Notes: a model not told the origin generated them from the sequence alone. Counted from the stretch's first letter, positions 1 through 11,535 are shown. The stretch is 64,000 nt of DNA from Serratia microhaemolytica (GCF_004011885.1 NZ_SBEF01000004.1:1-64000), one strand, 5' to 3'. Numbers and translations are program-made.

Positions 1-6
1 CGAACA

Positions 7-125
7 TGCCTGGCGGCGATAGCGCGGTGGTCCCACCTGACCCCATGCCGAACTCAGAAGTGAAACGCCGTAGCGCCGATGGTAGTGTGGGGTCTCCCCA
101 TGCGAGAGTAGGACACTGCCAGGCA
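7..125 (+). rRNA. rrf: 5S ribosomal RNA
   Basis: The sequence is almost identical to the E. coli 5S rRNA, from the initial TGCCTGGCGG to the closing CTGCCAGGCA that pairs with it. It is the distal end of an rRNA operon whose 16S and 23S genes lie to the left of the window. Two tRNAs and a terminator follow on the same strand. Confidence 0.97.
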
Positions 126-217
126 CCTATAAACGTTGTTGGGGTGACGCCTAATAATGAGTGGAACGTAGAGAGAAGTTCTGCTAACATCGCGAGATGT
201 GACGTAACAAAATCGGT

Positions 218-294
218 GGAGCGGTAGTTCAGTTGGTTAGAATACCTGCCTGTCACGCAGGGGGTCGCGGGTTCGAGCCCCGTCCGTTCCGCCA
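218..294 (+). tRNA. tRNA-Asp (GTC)
   Basis: A 77-nt cloverleaf with a GGAGCGG/CCGTTCC acceptor stem, anticodon GTC inside CTGCCTGTCACGCAG, a GGTTCGAGCCC T arm and an encoded CCA end. It is a distal tRNA of the rRNA operon. E. coli rrnC likewise ends 5S, tRNA-Asp, tRNA-Trp. Confidence 0.97.
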
Positions 295-302
295 CCTTAT
301 TT

Positions 303-378
303 AGGGGCGTAGTTCAATTGGTAGAGCACCGGTCTCCAAAACCGGGTGTTGGGAGTTCGAGTCTCTCCGCCCCTGCCA
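303..378 (+). tRNA. tRNA-Trp (CCA)
   Basis: A 76-nt cloverleaf with an AGGGGCG/CGCCCCT acceptor stem, anticodon CCA within CGGTCTCCAAAACCG and an encoded CCA end. It lies eight bases after tRNA-Asp and is the last gene of the rRNA operon transcript. Confidence 0.97.
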
Positions 379-384
379 AGAAAT

Positions 385-416
385 AAAAAACCCTTTGCGC
401 AAGCAAAGGGTTTTTT
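385..416 (+). terminator. rRNA operon terminator
   Basis: The stem AACCCTTTGC/GCAAAGGGTT with a four-base loop is followed by a T run. It is a canonical Rho-independent terminator directly after tRNA-Trp. Confidence 0.93.
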
Positions 417-437
417 ATTTGTCTTAAGGATATTGAG

Positions 438-503
438 AAGATCACTAGTGATCTTACATTCTTAGCATGAATCTCCACGATATCTTTTTCACTAAAGATA
501 TCG
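438..503. repeat. two palindromes after the rRNA operon
   Basis: Positions 438-455 form a perfect 18-bp palindrome, AAGATCACTAGTGATCTT. Positions 478-503 form a 10-bp stem (CGATATCTTT/AAAGATATCG) with a six-base loop. They lie between the convergent rRNA operon and yiaY. They could help terminate transcription from either side, but neither has a strong T run. Confidence 0.5.
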
Positions 504-535
504 AATTGGATTTTTATCTCGATAAATGCGTTGCA

Positions 536-1687
536 TTACATTGCAGCGTTAAAAATAGCGACAATTTGCTGATGAGTCGCTTGGATCGGATTAGTAAAGC
601 CACATGCATCTTTCAGTGCATTGGCAGCAAGTATATCTAAATCGGCGAGTTTCACTTTTAACTCATTTAAGCCAGATGGAATACCGACGTCGTTTGATAA
701 CTGACGAATGGTGGTAATGCAAAGTTCTGCACCTTGCTGATCACTTAGTCCATTAACATTAGCCCCCATTGCTGCGGCGATATCCTTTAACCGATGCGCT
801 GCCACCTGAGCATTAAACTCCTGCACATGAGGCAGCAGTACGGCATTACAGACACCATGAGGCAAATTGTAAAAACCACCGAGTTGGTGTGCCATAGCAT
901 GTACATAGCCCAGCGAGGCATTATTGAATGCCATACCGGCGAGAAATTGGGCATAAGCCATATTTTCACGCGCCTGCTTATCATTACCATCATTCACAGC
1001 ATCACGTAGTGACTGGGCAATCATAGTGATGGCTTTTAATGCGCAGGCATCAGTAATTGGGTTTGCGGCACTTGATACATAAGCCTCTACCGCATGTGTC
1101 AAAGCATCCATACCGGTAGCAGCTGTTAGCCCTTTTGGCATAGCGATCATTAGCGCAGGATCATTGACCGAGAGTATTGGTGTCACATGCTTGTCGACAA
1201 TTGCCATTTTAATATGACGCGCTTCGTCAGTAATAATACAGAAGCGCGTCATTTCGGAAGCGGTTCCTGCGGTGGTATTGATAGCCACCATCGGTAATTG
1301 TGGTTTTTCTGAGCGATCAACACCTTCATAATCGTTGATTTCACCGCCATTTGTTGCGACCAGTGCAATCCCCTTCGCACAATCATGTGGTGAACCGCCA
1401 CCAAGAGAGATAATCAGGTCACACTGATGCTCTCTTAATAGCTGCAATCCCTGTTTTACATTTTCTGTGGTTGGATTAGGAAGGGTAGCATCATAGACAC
1501 AACTATTAATGCCCTCTTTGCTCAGTAACTGCTGTAGCTGTGCTACAACCCCCAAGCTATTTAACACGTTATCGGTGACGATCAAGGCTCGACGAAAATT
1601 TTGTGTCTTGAGGCTGGTTACTGCTTCAGATAATGAACCGTAGCCAAGCATGTTTACCGCAGGGATGAAAAATGTTGCGGATGTCAT
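536..1687 (-). CDS. yiaY: iron-containing alcohol dehydrogenase YiaY
   Basis: This is a cytoplasmic NAD-dependent, Fe(II)-type (group III) alcohol dehydrogenase. Its 383 residues are the same length as E. coli YiaY and it is closely similar from end to end. Visible are the nucleotide-binding [13 protein letters not shown] segment near residue 100 and the metal-binding region with [21 protein letters not shown] and [11 protein letters not shown], which supply the Asp/His ligands. The ATG is preceded by AAGGAG at a good distance. It is monocistronic and convergent with the rRNA operon. The physiological substrate is not settled for this family; simple alcohols and aldehydes are likely. Confidence 0.92.
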   Translation of the reverse strand: MTSATFFIPAVNMLGYGSLSEAVTSLKTQNFRRALIVTDNVLNSLGVVAQLQQLLSKEGINSCVYDATLPNPTTENVKQGLQLLREHQCDLIISLGGGSPHDCAKGIALVATNGGEINDYEGVDRSEKPQLPMVAINTTAGTASEMTRFCIITDEARHIKMAIVDKHVTPILSVNDPALMIAMPKGLTAATGMDALTHAVEAYVSSAANPITDACALKAITMIAQSLRDAVNDGNDKQARENMAYAQFLAGMAFNNASLGYVHAMAHQLGGFYNLPHGVCNAVLLPHVQEFNAQVAAHRLKDIAAAMGANVNGLSDQQGAELCITTIRQLSNDVGIPSGLNELKVKLADLDILAANALKDACGFTNPIQATHQQIVAIFNAAM

Positions 1688-1833
1688 TAGTTAACTCCTT
1701 GATTAGGGTTTTTGCCGCTCATAAACATTACCCTGTTAGTCAAATAAGAAGTGTGATCCACATACAATATGTTGATAAAAAAGATAATTACTCGGCACTC
1801 GCTTGCGTATTTATCAATAAAATGAAAAACGTA

Positions 1834-2901
1834 TTATTCTTCATCCAGATACGGTTTTTTAGCTGTTAACTGCCAAATCTTTTCAGCATAGTGGCCTAAT
1901 AGCCACAAACTTAAACCCAACAGCAGAAAGAACAGACTCTTAGAGAGCGGAAGCCAGAAAAACTCAAAAAAACGAGTATAGAGATTGATTGCCAGAAAGG
2001 TCAGTCCAAAGCCACGTAACATCTTATCGTCATGTTTTAACCCAAGCCAAATAGCCATTACTGCCGCGACACCGAATAGCAGACTCCACTGAAGCAATTC
2101 GAATTGACGTATCTGATACCAGTGAGACAACTCGCCATAGTTACCAAAGATTGACAGCAACCATAATGCGATAAACAAATAGAGCAGCCCCATTGCTAGT
2201 GTGACACGTTCTAACTGACGTTGAACCAGTGCGGTTCGTAATAGTTGCCAGCTAGCAATCAGTAGGCTGGCAAAAGCAATAAAACGTACCGGATAGTTCA
2301 TGCCTAACCAGTAGGAACCATAACCAGAGATGTAACCGGTGGAGACGCCGAAAGCAACGCCCAAAACCAGTAATGAGAACCACCACACCAGAGAGGAAGC
2401 AGTGAACCAACCAATCACGCCATAGACTAATGCTGACAATATCAATAGCAGATGTATCGGGATTAGCTCTGCGCTATTTTCCTGCCACCAAATGGCCAAT
2501 TGCAAAAATGCACAAGCGGTGAGCAGTACTGCAATAAATAGCAGAGCCTCATTACTATAACGTTTCGCTGGTTTACGCGTGCGCCTACGTAGCGCCCACA
2601 GGTAGATAGCGATAGCAGATATGGAAAGCGTGATAGTACGACCGGGCGCACCAAGGTGGAATAATTTATCTAACTTTCGCATCAGGTCATGATCAGCAAA
2701 CAGGCTAGTGATAGCGATCAGCAATGATGCTAAAGCTGTCAGAAAAGCGTAGCGAGCTAAACGTCGCCAATCAAAGGTTTGAACTTGTATCTGTTGCAAT
2801 AACAGTTGCCGCTGTTGCTCACTGATACTCCCTTCACTGACCCAATGCTGAAGGGCATTACGAACAACATTGGCATTTTTTTTACTTATGCTCAGCTTCA
2901 T
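1834..2901 (-). CDS. DUF2157-type integral membrane protein
   Basis: The short N-terminal cytoplasmic part (about 50 residues, helical, QQRQLLLQQI) is followed by about ten strongly hydrophobic segments, the layout of DUF2157 membrane proteins. Their function is unknown. The ATG at 2901 is chosen because GGAG sits nine bases before it; a TTG five codons upstream is also in frame but less well placed. The gene is divergent from tadA and upstream of yiaY on the same strand with a 146-bp gap, so it is probably a separate transcript. The protein ends with a short charged tail. Confidence 0.75.
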   Translation of the reverse strand: MKLSISKKNANVVRNALQHWVSEGSISEQQRQLLLQQIQVQTFDWRRLARYAFLTALASLLIAITSLFADHDLMRKLDKLFHLGAPGRTITLSISAIAIYLWALRRRTRKPAKRYSNEALLFIAVLLTACAFLQLAIWWQENSAELIPIHLLLILSALVYGVIGWFTASSLVWWFSLLVLGVAFGVSTGYISGYGSYWLGMNYPVRFIAFASLLIASWQLLRTALVQRQLERVTLAMGLLYLFIALWLLSIFGNYGELSHWYQIRQFELLQWSLLFGVAAVMAIWLGLKHDDKMLRGFGLTFLAINLYTRFFEFFWLPLSKSLFFLLLGLSLWLLGHYAEKIWQLTAKKPYLDEE

Positions 2902-3054
2902 CTTTTTCTGCTCCAATTCCTACTAGCACTCACTTACTGTGGCACAGCCGCTCACGTTAACACTTTAATGGAAAACGAGCACAGTAAAAGTTGCCTGATT
3001 ACTCGCCTGCGGTTGCAGTTTTCTGCAGAACTGCAATGTCAAATTGGTTAGGTA

Positions 3055-3060
3055 TATAAT
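3055..3060 (+). promoter_or_regulatory. candidate -10 box for tadA
   Basis: A perfect TATAAT lies 31 bases before the tadA start codon, in the divergent gap with the DUF2157 gene. No convincing -35 hexamer stands at the ideal distance, so only the -10 element is proposed. Confidence 0.4.
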
Positions 3061-3087
3061 GGCGAGCGATTGTTGATGAGAATTTAG

Positions 3088-3588
<501 letters not shown>

Positions 3589-3619
3589 ATACAATAGATA
3601 AACAGCTAACGATCAGTTT

Positions 3620-5062
3620 TTAATTGCGGTTATGTTTTTTCTGTTCAGCTTTCTGTACCGATTGTTGTCGTTCCGCCTTCTTCTCCTTCTCGCGTAGATA
3701 GCCTACCAGGCTCATGTGGTAGCGGCGTACATTTTCGACATAGGTATAAGCTTCATGGCCACGCGCATAGCCATAGGTGAGTGATGAGTAGTAGCGTTTT
3801 TCACTCAGTAAGGGCAAACGCTGCTTCACATCGACCCAACTATCCGGATTACCGCGCTGCATTTTAGTCAGTTTACGGGCATCCAACATGTGGCCCCAGC
3901 CCATGTTATAGGCCGCGAGAGCAAACCAGATCCGCTCATGTTCAGAGACTGTTTCTGGTACTTTTGCCATCAGCTTTTGCAGGTAGACCGCGCCACCACG
4001 AATGCTCTGTTCAGCATTTAATCTATCGGTGACCCCCAAACTGCCAGCAGTTGCGCGTGTTAACATCATCATACCGCGCACTCCGGTTGGTGAAGTAGCC
4101 TGTGGATTCCAGTGCGACTCCTGATACGCAATTGCGGCTAACAGCTTCCAATCGATGCCATTGGCATGTTTTTCAAACAACGGACGGAAATTGGGTAGTA
4201 CCGTGTCGATCGCTGACAAAAAAGTTCGGGTATCGAGATAGTCAAAGCTTCCCATGTGACCGAGATATTTCTCCTCGACACGCGCGATAGTGCCATCCTC
4301 TAGACGACGATTGTAAAAATCGAGCAGCGCAGCATATAAACTACTGTCTTGGCTGCGTTTTAGATACCACATCACGGGTGCTTCATCGGTGATATCGAAA
4401 GCGACTGACAACTGAGGATAAATGCGCTGTAGCAGTGCAATCGTCATTGAGTCACCGATGGTGTAATCCAATTGACCATCCGCCACCTGTTCGAGCAATT
4501 GTTTCGTGGTGAGATGATGAGATGCTTGCCAGTTTAAGTTGGGATACCGCTCTTGCTTGAGCTGCTTTAGTGTACTGGCGTGTGCGGAACCTGACGCGAC
4601 CATCAACGTTCCCTTTAGATGATTCAAACTCTTTGGGCGCACCTTGCCCATACGGTAAACCAATTGTTGTGAAACCGAATAATAAGCAGGGCCACTGCTG
4701 GCATTAGTGAGGCGCTCAGGGTTATAGATCAGACCGGCTGCGAGCAGATCGGCATCTCCACGTTCAAGATCATCAAACAGTTCATTAATATTTTGATGGG
4801 GGATCATCACCAATTTGACACCGAGGTAGTTGGCGAAATTCTTTGCCAGCTCGTAGTCGATACCGGTAGCACCTTTGGGTGACATTGAGTATGTCAGGGG
4901 GGAATCCAGAGTGCTAACACGCAGTTCACCGCGCGATCTAATCATGTCAAGCTGTGTAGCAACGACTTCCCTTGTGTGCCAAGAAATATTTGGCCATAGC
5001 GCTACTGCCAGCAGGAAGGCAATAACACTGATTAAGATGTAATTTATTTTTATTTGTTTCAA
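3620..5062 (-). CDS. mltF: membrane-bound lytic murein transglycosylase F
   Basis: MltF cleaves peptidoglycan glycan strands with formation of 1,6-anhydro-MurNAc. An N-terminal hydrophobic segment (residues about 8-25) is followed by a periplasmic solute-binding-like regulatory domain ([11 protein letters not shown] to about residue 270). After that comes an SLT catalytic domain with the Glu of AYQESHW and GVRGMMML. The start codon is TTG, supported by alignment of the N-terminus (KINYILI) with E. coli MltF. At 480 residues it is shorter than the 518-residue E. coli protein because the C-terminal tail is reduced to a Lys/Gln-rich stretch. It is divergent from purL. Confidence 0.93.
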   Translation of the reverse strand: MKQIKINYILISVIAFLLAVALWPNISWHTREVVATQLDMIRSRGELRVSTLDSPLTYSMSPKGATGIDYELAKNFANYLGVKLVMIPHQNINELFDDLERGDADLLAAGLIYNPERLTNASSGPAYYSVSQQLVYRMGKVRPKSLNHLKGTLMVASGSAHASTLKQLKQERYPNLNWQASHHLTTKQLLEQVADGQLDYTIGDSMTIALLQRIYPQLSVAFDITDEAPVMWYLKRSQDSSLYAALLDFYNRRLEDGTIARVEEKYLGHMGSFDYLDTRTFLSAIDTVLPNFRPLFEKHANGIDWKLLAAIAYQESHWNPQATSPTGVRGMMMLTRATAGSLGVTDRLNAEQSIRGGAVYLQKLMAKVPETVSEHERIWFALAAYNMGWGHMLDARKLTKMQRGNPDSWVDVKQRLPLLSEKRYYSSLTYGYARGHEAYTYVENVRRYHMSLVGYLREKEKKAERQQSVQKAEQKKHNRN

Positions 5063-5223
5063 GTGATTATCTCAATTAAAAGCACATTCTTCGTTCATTG
5101 AATCATGCGTATTGCTACCTTTAACGCATCGCCAAGGGCATTTTGCGCAACAAAAGCGCAGTGTGCAACCTTATTGATTGATGCCGATAACGGTACCGGT
5201 AGCAGATTTTACCAATAATTACT

Positions 5224-5239
5224 ACGCAAACGGTTTCGT
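5224..5239. promoter_or_regulatory. PurR operator before purL
   Basis: ACGCAAACGGTTTCGT matches the PurR consensus ACGCAAACGTTTNCGT at nearly every position. It sits immediately upstream of a TATAAT box and overlaps where the -35 region would be, so purine-loaded PurR should repress purL as in E. coli. Confidence 0.85.
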
Positions 5240-5256
5240 CCCTAGTGTCGATTCTC

Positions 5257-5262
5257 TATAAT
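5257..5262 (+). promoter_or_regulatory. purL -10 box
   Basis: A perfect TATAAT lies 17 bases after the PurR operator and 72 bases before the preferred purL ATG. The matching -35 hexamer is poor, which is common in PurR-regulated promoters. Confidence 0.65.
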
Positions 5263-5334
5263 GGCGCGCACATCCCCCCTGTTGTCCCCAATTGAAGTAC
5301 TGCAGTGAGTGACTTCAAACTCGAGAGAGCGTTA

Positions 5335-8300
5335 ATGATGGAAATACTTCGTGGTTCGCCTGCTTTATCGGCTTTTCGCATTACCAAACTGCTATCCCGT
5401 TTCCAGGATGCCCAGTTACCAGTCAGTAACCTGTATGCTGAATATGTTCATTTTGTTGATCTTAGAGCACCGCTCACGGCGGAACAGCAGATCAAGCTAC
5501 AGCTATTGCTCAAGTATGGTCCCTCTTTAGCCAAGCACACTCCGGAAGGACGTCTCTTACTGGTGACACCTCGTCCAGGCACCATCTCACCGTGGTCTTC
5601 TAAAGCGACAGATATTGCTCATAACTGCGGCCTTTCACAGATTAAGCGCCTAGAGCGCGGGGTGGCATTTTATATCACTGCACCAGCGTTGGCAGCGACA
5701 GATTGGCATACACTGGCCAATTTACTGCATGACCGCATGATGGAAACGGTGTTTGATGATCTGCAACAGGCAGAGCAGCTGTTTGCTCAGCAACAGCCTG
5801 CACCTTACCAAGTGGTTGATATTATAACTCATGGTCGTAAGGCGTTGGAACAGGCCAATAGTAAACTTGGCTTGGCGCTTGCACCGGATGAGATCGACTA
5901 CCTGCTAGATGCTTTTAATCAACTGGCCCGCAATCCGACCGACATCGAATTATACATGTTCGCTCAAGCCAACTCGGAACATTGCCGCCATAAAATTTTC
6001 AATGCGGACTGGGTTATCGATGGTGAAAAGCAGCCAAAGTCGCTGTTTAAAATGATTAAAAACACCTTTGAACAGACACCAGACTATGTGCTTTCAGCGT
6101 ATAAAGACAACGCAGCGGTGATGGAAGGTTCGGAGGTCGGGCGCTTTTTTGCCAGTGCAGACAACGCACAGTATGGCTACCATCAGGAAGCGACACACAT
6201 CCTAATGAAAGTAGAGACCCATAATCACCCAACGGCTATTTCACCGTGGCCAGGTGCAGCAACCGGTTCTGGTGGTGAAATCCGCGATGAAGGTGCTACC
6301 GGACGCGGCGCAAAGCCAAAGGCTGGGCTGGTGGGATTCTCGGTTTCCAATTTGCGCATCCCAGGCTTTGAGCAGCCTTGGGAAGAGGATTTTGGCAAAC
6401 CGGCACACATGGTAACGGCACTGGAGATCATGACTGAAGGGCCGCTAGGGGGTGCCGCATTTAACAATGAGTTTGGGCGTCCAGCACTGCTTGGTTATTT
6501 CCGTACGTATGAAGAGCGCGTCAACAGCTACAACGGGGTTGAACTGCGCGGCTACCATAAACCGATCATGCTTGCCGGAGGAATTGGCAACATTCGTGCC
6601 GCACATGTACAAAAAGGTGAAATCAGCGTTGGCGCCAAATTGATCGTATTAGGTGGCCCAGCGATGAACATCGGCTTGGGGGGAGGAGCAGCTTCGTCAA
6701 TGGTGGCAGGGCAATCGAATGTTGATCTCGATTTTGCTTCGGTACAACGCGACAATGCAGAAATGGAGCGGCGTTGCCAAGAAGTGATTGATCGTTGCTG
6801 GCAACTGGGAGCAGAGAACCCGATCCTGTTTATCCATGACGTCGGCGCTGGCGGGCTATCGAATGCGATGCCAGAACTGGTGAGTGACGGTGGTCGCGGG
6901 GGATGTTTCGAACTGCGTGATATCCTCAACGATGAACCGGGCATGAGTCCACTGGAAGTCTGGTGTAACGAATCACAAGAACGCTATGTACTGGCGGTTG
7001 CCCCGGAGCAATTGGCCCGTTTTGATGATATCTGTCGTCGCGAACGCGCACCTTATGCGGTGATTGGTGAAGCTACTGAACAGCGCAACCTAACCCTCAA
7101 TGACCGTCATTTTGGCAACAAACCTATCGACATGCCGCTTGAGGTATTGCTTGGCAAAACGCCCAAAATGACCTGCGACGTGCAGCGATTAACGGCTAAA
7201 CCTGTTGCTCTCGACACAGCGCAGATCAACTTGGCAGAGGCGGTCGAGCGCGTGTTGCATTTGCCGGCGATTGCAGAGAAAACCTTCCTGATCACCATTG
7301 GTGATCGTAGCGTGACCGGCATGGTTGCCCGTGATCAGATGGTTGGCCCGTGGCAAGTCCCGGTTGCTGACTGTGCTGTCACTACCGCCAGTCTGGATAG
7401 CTACTATGGTGAAGCGATGGCTATCGGCGAACGGACACCTGTCGCGCTGTTGAATTTTGCCGCCTCGGCACGCTTGGCTGTGGCTGAAGCATTAACCAAT
7501 ATTGCTGCAACACAGATTGGTTCACTGAAACGTGTGAAACTGTCGGCAAACTGGATGGCTGCTGCAGGGCACCCAGGCGAAGATGCCGGATTGTATGAAG
7601 CGGTAAAAGCAGTGGGAGAAGAACTCTGCCCTGCACTGGGGATCACCATTCCGGTCGGCAAAGACTCGATGTCGATGAAAACCCGCTGGCAGCAGCAGGG
7701 GCAAATGCAAGAGATGGCATCCCCGTTATCACTGGTGATCAGTGCGTTTGCACGCGTTGAAGATGTACGCCGTACTGTCACACCGCAATTACGCACTGAC
7801 AAAGGTGAAACGGCTTTACTGCTGATTGATCTTGGCAATGGTGAAAATGCGCTCGGTGGTTCTGCACTGGCACAGGTCTATCGTCAACTGGGTGATAAAC
7901 CCGCTGATGTACGTAATGTAAACCAACTGGCGGGCTTCTTTAACGCCATGCAGCAATTGATCGCTGAAGGCAAATTACTGGCCTACCATGATCGCTCAGA
8001 TGGCGGATTGCTGGTCACGCTGGCAGAGATGGCATTTGCCGGACACTGTGGCATCAGTGCAGACATTGGCACACTAGGCAGTGAACCATTGGCAGCGCTG
8101 TTCAGTGAAGAGTTGGGTGCGGTGGTGCAGGTCGCTGCTGCTGATGTTGCCGCAGTGAAACAGTGTTTTGCTGCGCATGGATTAAGCGACAACCTGCATC
8201 AACTGGGCAGTGTATTGCCGGGTGATACTTTTGTTATCAGCCAATCAGGCGCGATCATTTACCAGCAGAAACGCAGCACATTAAGAACATGGTGGGCTGA

Positions 8301-9228
8301 AACGACATGGCAGATGCAGCGCTTGCGCGACAATCCACTCTGCGCTGATCAGGAGCATCAGGCAAAACAGGATGAAAGCGATCCCGGTTTACATGCCAAA
8401 TTAACCTTTGCCACTGATGAAGATATTGCAGCACCCTACATTGTGAGGGGGATTCGCCCGAAAGTCGCGGTATTGCGTGAACAGGGTGTCAATTCACATG
8501 TTGAAATGGCAGCCGCTTTCCACCGTGCTGGTTTTGATGCATTTGATGTGCATATGAGCGATCTACTGGCTGGGCGTCGAGAGTTGCAGGAGTTTCACAC
8601 ACTGGTTGCTTGTGGCGGCTTCTCTTACGGTGATGTGCTTGGTGCGGGCGAAGGATGGGCAAAATCGATTTTGTTTAATCCGCGTGTGCGAGATCAATTC
8701 ACTGCCTTCTTCCACCGCCCAGAAACGTTGACGCTTGGTGTCTGTAACGGCTGCCAGATGATGTCTAATCTACGTGAATTAATTCCGGGTGCTGAGCACT
8801 GGCCACGCTTCGTACGCAACCTCTCTGAGCGTTTTGAAGCACGTTTTAGCTTGGTAGAAGTGGCAGCAAGCCCCTCACTGTTGTTGCAGGGCATGGTGGG
8901 ATCAACAATGCCGATTGTTGTTTCACATGGAGAAGGGCATGTTGAAGTGCGAGATGCGCAGCATCTGGCTACGCTGGAACAACAAAAACTGGTGGCACTA
9001 CGCTTTGTTGATAACTATGGACGCGTGGCACAGCACTATCCCGCCAACCCGAATGGTTCACCGAATGGCATCACCGCCGTGACCAGCGTTGATGGTCGTG
9101 CTACGGTGATGATGCCGCACCCAGAGCGGGTTTTCCGTACAGTCAGTAACTCCTGGCATCCAGAAGAGTGGGGCGAGGATGGCCCGTGGATGCGCCTGTT
9201 CCGTAATGCACGTAAACAGCTAGGCTAG
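5335..9228 (+). CDS. purL: phosphoribosylformylglycinamidine synthase PurL
   Basis: This large cytoplasmic enzyme catalyses the fourth step of purine biosynthesis (FGAR plus glutamine plus ATP to FGAM). The single chain of 1297 residues carries an N-terminal PurS-like part, two PurM/AIR-synthase-type ATP-binding halves ([38 protein letters not shown]) and a C-terminal class I glutaminase. The glutaminase has the nucleophile Cys in GVCNGCQMM and the His/Glu of PHPERVFR. The ATG at 5335 agrees with the E. coli N-terminus [15 protein letters not shown]; an in-frame GTG ten codons earlier is less likely. E. coli has glrK next to purL; here it is missing. Confidence 0.96.
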   Translation: MMEILRGSPALSAFRITKLLSRFQDAQLPVSNLYAEYVHFVDLRAPLTAEQQIKLQLLLKYGPSLAKHTPEGRLLLVTPRPGTISPWSSKATDIAHNCGLSQIKRLERGVAFYITAPALAATDWHTLANLLHDRMMETVFDDLQQAEQLFAQQQPAPYQVVDIITHGRKALEQANSKLGLALAPDEIDYLLDAFNQLARNPTDIELYMFAQANSEHCRHKIFNADWVIDGEKQPKSLFKMIKNTFEQTPDYVLSAYKDNAAVMEGSEVGRFFASADNAQYGYHQEATHILMKVETHNHPTAISPWPGAATGSGGEIRDEGATGRGAKPKAGLVGFSVSNLRIPGFEQPWEEDFGKPAHMVTALEIMTEGPLGGAAFNNEFGRPALLGYFRTYEERVNSYNGVELRGYHKPIMLAGGIGNIRAAHVQKGEISVGAKLIVLGGPAMNIGLGGGAASSMVAGQSNVDLDFASVQRDNAEMERRCQEVIDRCWQLGAENPILFIHDVGAGGLSNAMPELVSDGGRGGCFELRDILNDEPGMSPLEVWCNESQERYVLAVAPEQLARFDDICRRERAPYAVIGEATEQRNLTLNDRHFGNKPIDMPLEVLLGKTPKMTCDVQRLTAKPVALDTAQINLAEAVERVLHLPAIAEKTFLITIGDRSVTGMVARDQMVGPWQVPVADCAVTTASLDSYYGEAMAIGERTPVALLNFAASARLAVAEALTNIAATQIGSLKRVKLSANWMAAAGHPGEDAGLYEAVKAVGEELCPALGITIPVGKDSMSMKTRWQQQGQMQEMASPLSLVISAFARVEDVRRTVTPQLRTDKGETALLLIDLGNGENALGGSALAQVYRQLGDKPADVRNVNQLAGFFNAMQQLIAEGKLLAYHDRSDGGLLVTLAEMAFAGHCGISADIGTLGSEPLAALFSEELGAVVQVAAADVAAVKQCFAAHGLSDNLHQLGSVLPGDTFVISQSGAIIYQQKRSTLRTWWAETTWQMQRLRDNPLCADQEHQAKQDESDPGLHAKLTFATDEDIAAPYIVRGIRPKVAVLREQGVNSHVEMAAAFHRAGFDAFDVHMSDLLAGRRELQEFHTLVACGGFSYGDVLGAGEGWAKSILFNPRVRDQFTAFFHRPETLTLGVCNGCQMMSNLRELIPGAEHWPRFVRNLSERFEARFSLVEVAASPSLLLQGMVGSTMPIVVSHGEGHVEVRDAQHLATLEQQKLVALRFVDNYGRVAQHYPANPNGSPNGITAVTSVDGRATVMMPHPERVFRTVSNSWHPEEWGEDGPWMRLFRNARKQLG

Positions 9229-9249
9229 TTTCACTGTTTTCATGCCATC

Positions 9250-9277
9250 CTGAAGGGCGCTGGTTTGCGCCCTTCAG
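9250..9277 (+). terminator. purL terminator
   Basis: A 10-bp perfect stem, CTGAAGGGCG/CGCCCTTCAG, with an eight-base loop lies 22 bases after the purL stop and is followed by CATTTT. The T run is short but position and stem strength support termination. Confidence 0.75.
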
Positions 9278-9335
9278 CATTTTCAGCGCGGCACCACCGC
9301 GCTCAATACATCAGGCAAGAGATTAACCTGTCGGT

Positions 9336-9378
9336 TTTTGGAGACATTTCTAGTTAGCAGTGTCTCCAAAAGGAGACA
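9336..9378. repeat. GGAGACA/TGTCTCC inverted repeat cluster
   Basis: TTTTGGAGACA (9336-9346) is repeated in perfect inverse as TGTCTCCAAAA (9361-9371), and that copy pairs again with GGAGACA (9372-9378). The three heptamers alternate in orientation within 43 bp. This looks like the junction or ends of a small element or a regulatory operator cluster. No gene overlaps it. Confidence 0.55.
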
Positions 9379-9970
9379 TTTATTAGCATGATATTAAACA
9401 AATTAAACCAAACTAATTTAAAACGTCTTCTTTTGGCGACAGATAGGCTTAATGACTTCTTGATAATCGTGAGCTGATTTTTGCTGTTAAATTCATGCTC
9501 TATATTTTTTATATAAAAAACATTGAATTAAAATTAAATTAAAATATTGGCATGGTGTTTGCTATTAACTGCCCAGTTGCTCATTCAATTGGCCATGAAC
9601 GGCTCCTGTTTCTCAACAGTTGAGCCTCATAAGCGACCGAATGACGCCAAAGAAAAGGTGCCTACCGTCCAAACAGACCGATAATCGTCGTACAACGACC
9701 TTATCAAACCTCGGGCGACACGTTGAGTGAGGCACCGCCTTTACTGGAACGATGCCTACCTGCCGCGCGGTAACGGTTTTCAGCCATCTTCTTGCTGTTA
9801 CTGTTGATCGGCACCACAGTTGGCCGACGATGGCGGGTCTAAGCTGCACCGCAACTGCCGACAACCATCCTAACTGAATAGATCTAACTGAATAGATATT
9901 GTGCTGCACCAAGTCAGCACCGCGCAGTATTAGCGTAGTGCTGGTGACACGACAATTCCTCACCGCCAGC
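9378..9970. other. gene-free stretch between purL and a membrane protein gene
   Basis: The first 200 bases are very AT-rich, and the remainder is closer to coding composition. The open frames present have R- and V-rich, out-of-frame-like composition and match nothing I know, so this looks like decayed sequence. A 14-bp unit, CTAACTGAATAGAT, is present as two perfect tandem copies at 9870-9897. E. coli has glrK-qseG-glrR here. Confidence 0.5.
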
Positions 9971-9972
9971 AA

Positions 9973-10878
9973 TTACAGCAACGGCAGCACGCTAAACAAG
10001 CCGAACATCGCGAGTAGATTAATGATACTGGTCATCAGAGCAATGGTTACCGCTGGTGGATCAATATGGGTATCACCGTGGATCAAAAACAGACGCGAAG
10101 CGAGTTCACCGACAAAGGCACAAACGATACCGACAAGCGCAGCCCACATCAGACTCTGCGAAGCAATCGCAGCTAATGCGGCAGGCAAAGCAATATGGTG
10201 TGAAACCGGGATCTGAGTTTTCAAATGGAGCAAAATGAGTGAAAAGGCAGAAATACCGAATGCCAGTAGCGCGCCATCAGCGCCAAATTGTAGGCCGAGA
10301 TAGCCTGCTATCAACCCGATACCCAGCCCAAGCACGGCCAATTGCGGCAAGCGGCTATGATAGGGTACCCAACACTTCTCCTGCGGCGGATGGTAGCGAT
10401 TCACCCCGGTTTGCGGCCGACCAAATAGCCCGGTTTTGCCAAACGCCAAGCGGGCAATGACGCCAGAAATCACCACAGTAAGGGCAACAGTATCAGTCCA
10501 TGCTCCACCGGAAGGTAGGGCAGGCAGTTGATTCAGCAACGAAACAATACCATAGCCGAGCGCACCAAATACTCCACCGATCAATAACACATCGTATGCG
10601 CCGAGGCCACTCAGCCCAACCCCAATTTCCCGCCCAGAAACCAGTTTACCCCGCTTTGCAGCCCAGGCTGTTGCTGCTACGCCGGCGGCAAAACCACCGC
10701 TATGCGGGCCAAACATACCGAATGGAAAGTTGATAAAGTCGGAAGCATTGCCACTGACAATTTGTGTCACTGTCATAACAATCACCAGTAGCCCGACAAA
10801 CTCAAATGCCGCGAGTGATCCGATGGCGGAACCAAAAATACCACCACCAAATGCAATCAGGAGATTAACGCTATTCAT
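9973..10878 (-). CDS. polytopic membrane protein of unknown function
   Basis: I do not recognise a specific family. The 301-residue protein has about eight to nine hydrophobic segments rich in Gly and Ala (GGGIFGSAIGSLAAFEF, GLSGLGAYDVLLIGGVFGALGYG). One short hydrophilic loop of about 40 residues (GRPQTGVNRYHPPQEKCW) lies in the middle. ATG 10878 is preferred to the GTG one codon earlier because GGAG lies eight bases before it. It stands alone between two decayed stretches. The architecture suggests a transporter or channel of the inner membrane, but substrate and partners cannot be read from the sequence. Confidence 0.7.
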   Translation of the reverse strand: MNSVNLLIAFGGGIFGSAIGSLAAFEFVGLLVIVMTVTQIVSGNASDFINFPFGMFGPHSGGFAAGVAATAWAAKRGKLVSGREIGVGLSGLGAYDVLLIGGVFGALGYGIVSLLNQLPALPSGGAWTDTVALTVVISGVIARLAFGKTGLFGRPQTGVNRYHPPQEKCWVPYHSRLPQLAVLGLGIGLIAGYLGLQFGADGALLAFGISAFSLILLHLKTQIPVSHHIALPAALAAIASQSLMWAALVGIVCAFVGELASRLFLIHGDTHIDPPAVTIALMTSIINLLAMFGLFSVLPLL

Positions 10879-10881
10879 CAC

Positions 10882-11394
10882 AGAGACTCCTTTACTAGAA
10901 CGGTGAAGTGATGCGCTGAGATAACAACCAAGATGCGTGTGGTTTTTCCTGCAACTTTCTAGATCAAACTGTATCGGTTATCTAGCGTATTGCTCTCATG
11001 GCAACTGTTGCCGGATAGGTTTTCCGGCAGCAGCAAACCGCACCTCAATGGTTAACTCAGGTGGTGAAAATGACGGTATTAACGATGCTTAGTGACGAGA
11101 ACAACCTGGTGGGCCTTGATCACAGGCGATCAACCAGCGTGTCGCTGAAATCATGATGTCGGTTGTTGGTGAAAGCAGAGGCGCATCCAGTGCAACGGCA
11201 CAGTAGTGCGGGATTCGCACGGCAGTAGCATTAACCGCATGGTCAGACTGGTATCTGTTATTCATGATAGTTACTCACAGAAGCGAGGGGAATACCATAC
11301 GCCAGTTTGCTCAGTAAAATCATGAAATAAATCACAAATAAACAATAAGTTAATCTAAAGATTCTCTCTGGTTAACCAGAGGGAAAACATGTTG
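10882..11394. other. gene-free stretch upstream of msbA
   Basis: About 500 bases have no supportable gene. Short open frames on both strands are broken by stops. A perfect 16-bp palindrome, CTCTGGTTAACCAGAG, lies at 11366-11381. It could include further decayed comEC sequence, but I see no alignable motif. Confidence 0.45.
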
Positions 11395-11399
11395 CAATA

Positions 11400-11500
11400 G
11401 ACTCGGCACAGCGAAGAACAGCCCAGAGTGCAGATCGATGCAGCCAGCTTTTTCCCACCATCCACTGCGCAAGTTTGGCGTAACGGGCGATAATGGGTAG
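11400..11500 (+). pseudogene. comEC: likely 3' remnant of comEC (ycaI)
   Basis: The end of this stretch reads FGVTGDNG-stop in one frame (11474-11500), and QID..., LFP-like fragments appear just before it in shifted frames. E. coli ComEC ends LRDQILPRWYHQWFGVPVDNG-stop a few tens of bases before msbA, the same position relative to the next gene. The frame is broken, so this would be a decayed DNA-uptake channel gene. The evidence is a short C-terminal match plus synteny only. Confidence 0.45.
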
Positions 11501-11535
11501 AATAGGCCGCTGTTTTTTCCGATGCTGGTATCTGC

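Noticed and set aside
1741..1800. CRP-like site TGTGATCCACA before yiaY
   Set aside because: Only one half-site fits; the second half does not match TCACA.
9613..9972. A 119-codon open frame on the minus strand after the membrane protein gene
   Set aside because: Arg/Val-rich out-of-frame-like composition, no ribosome site, no recognisable motif. Treated as non-coding.
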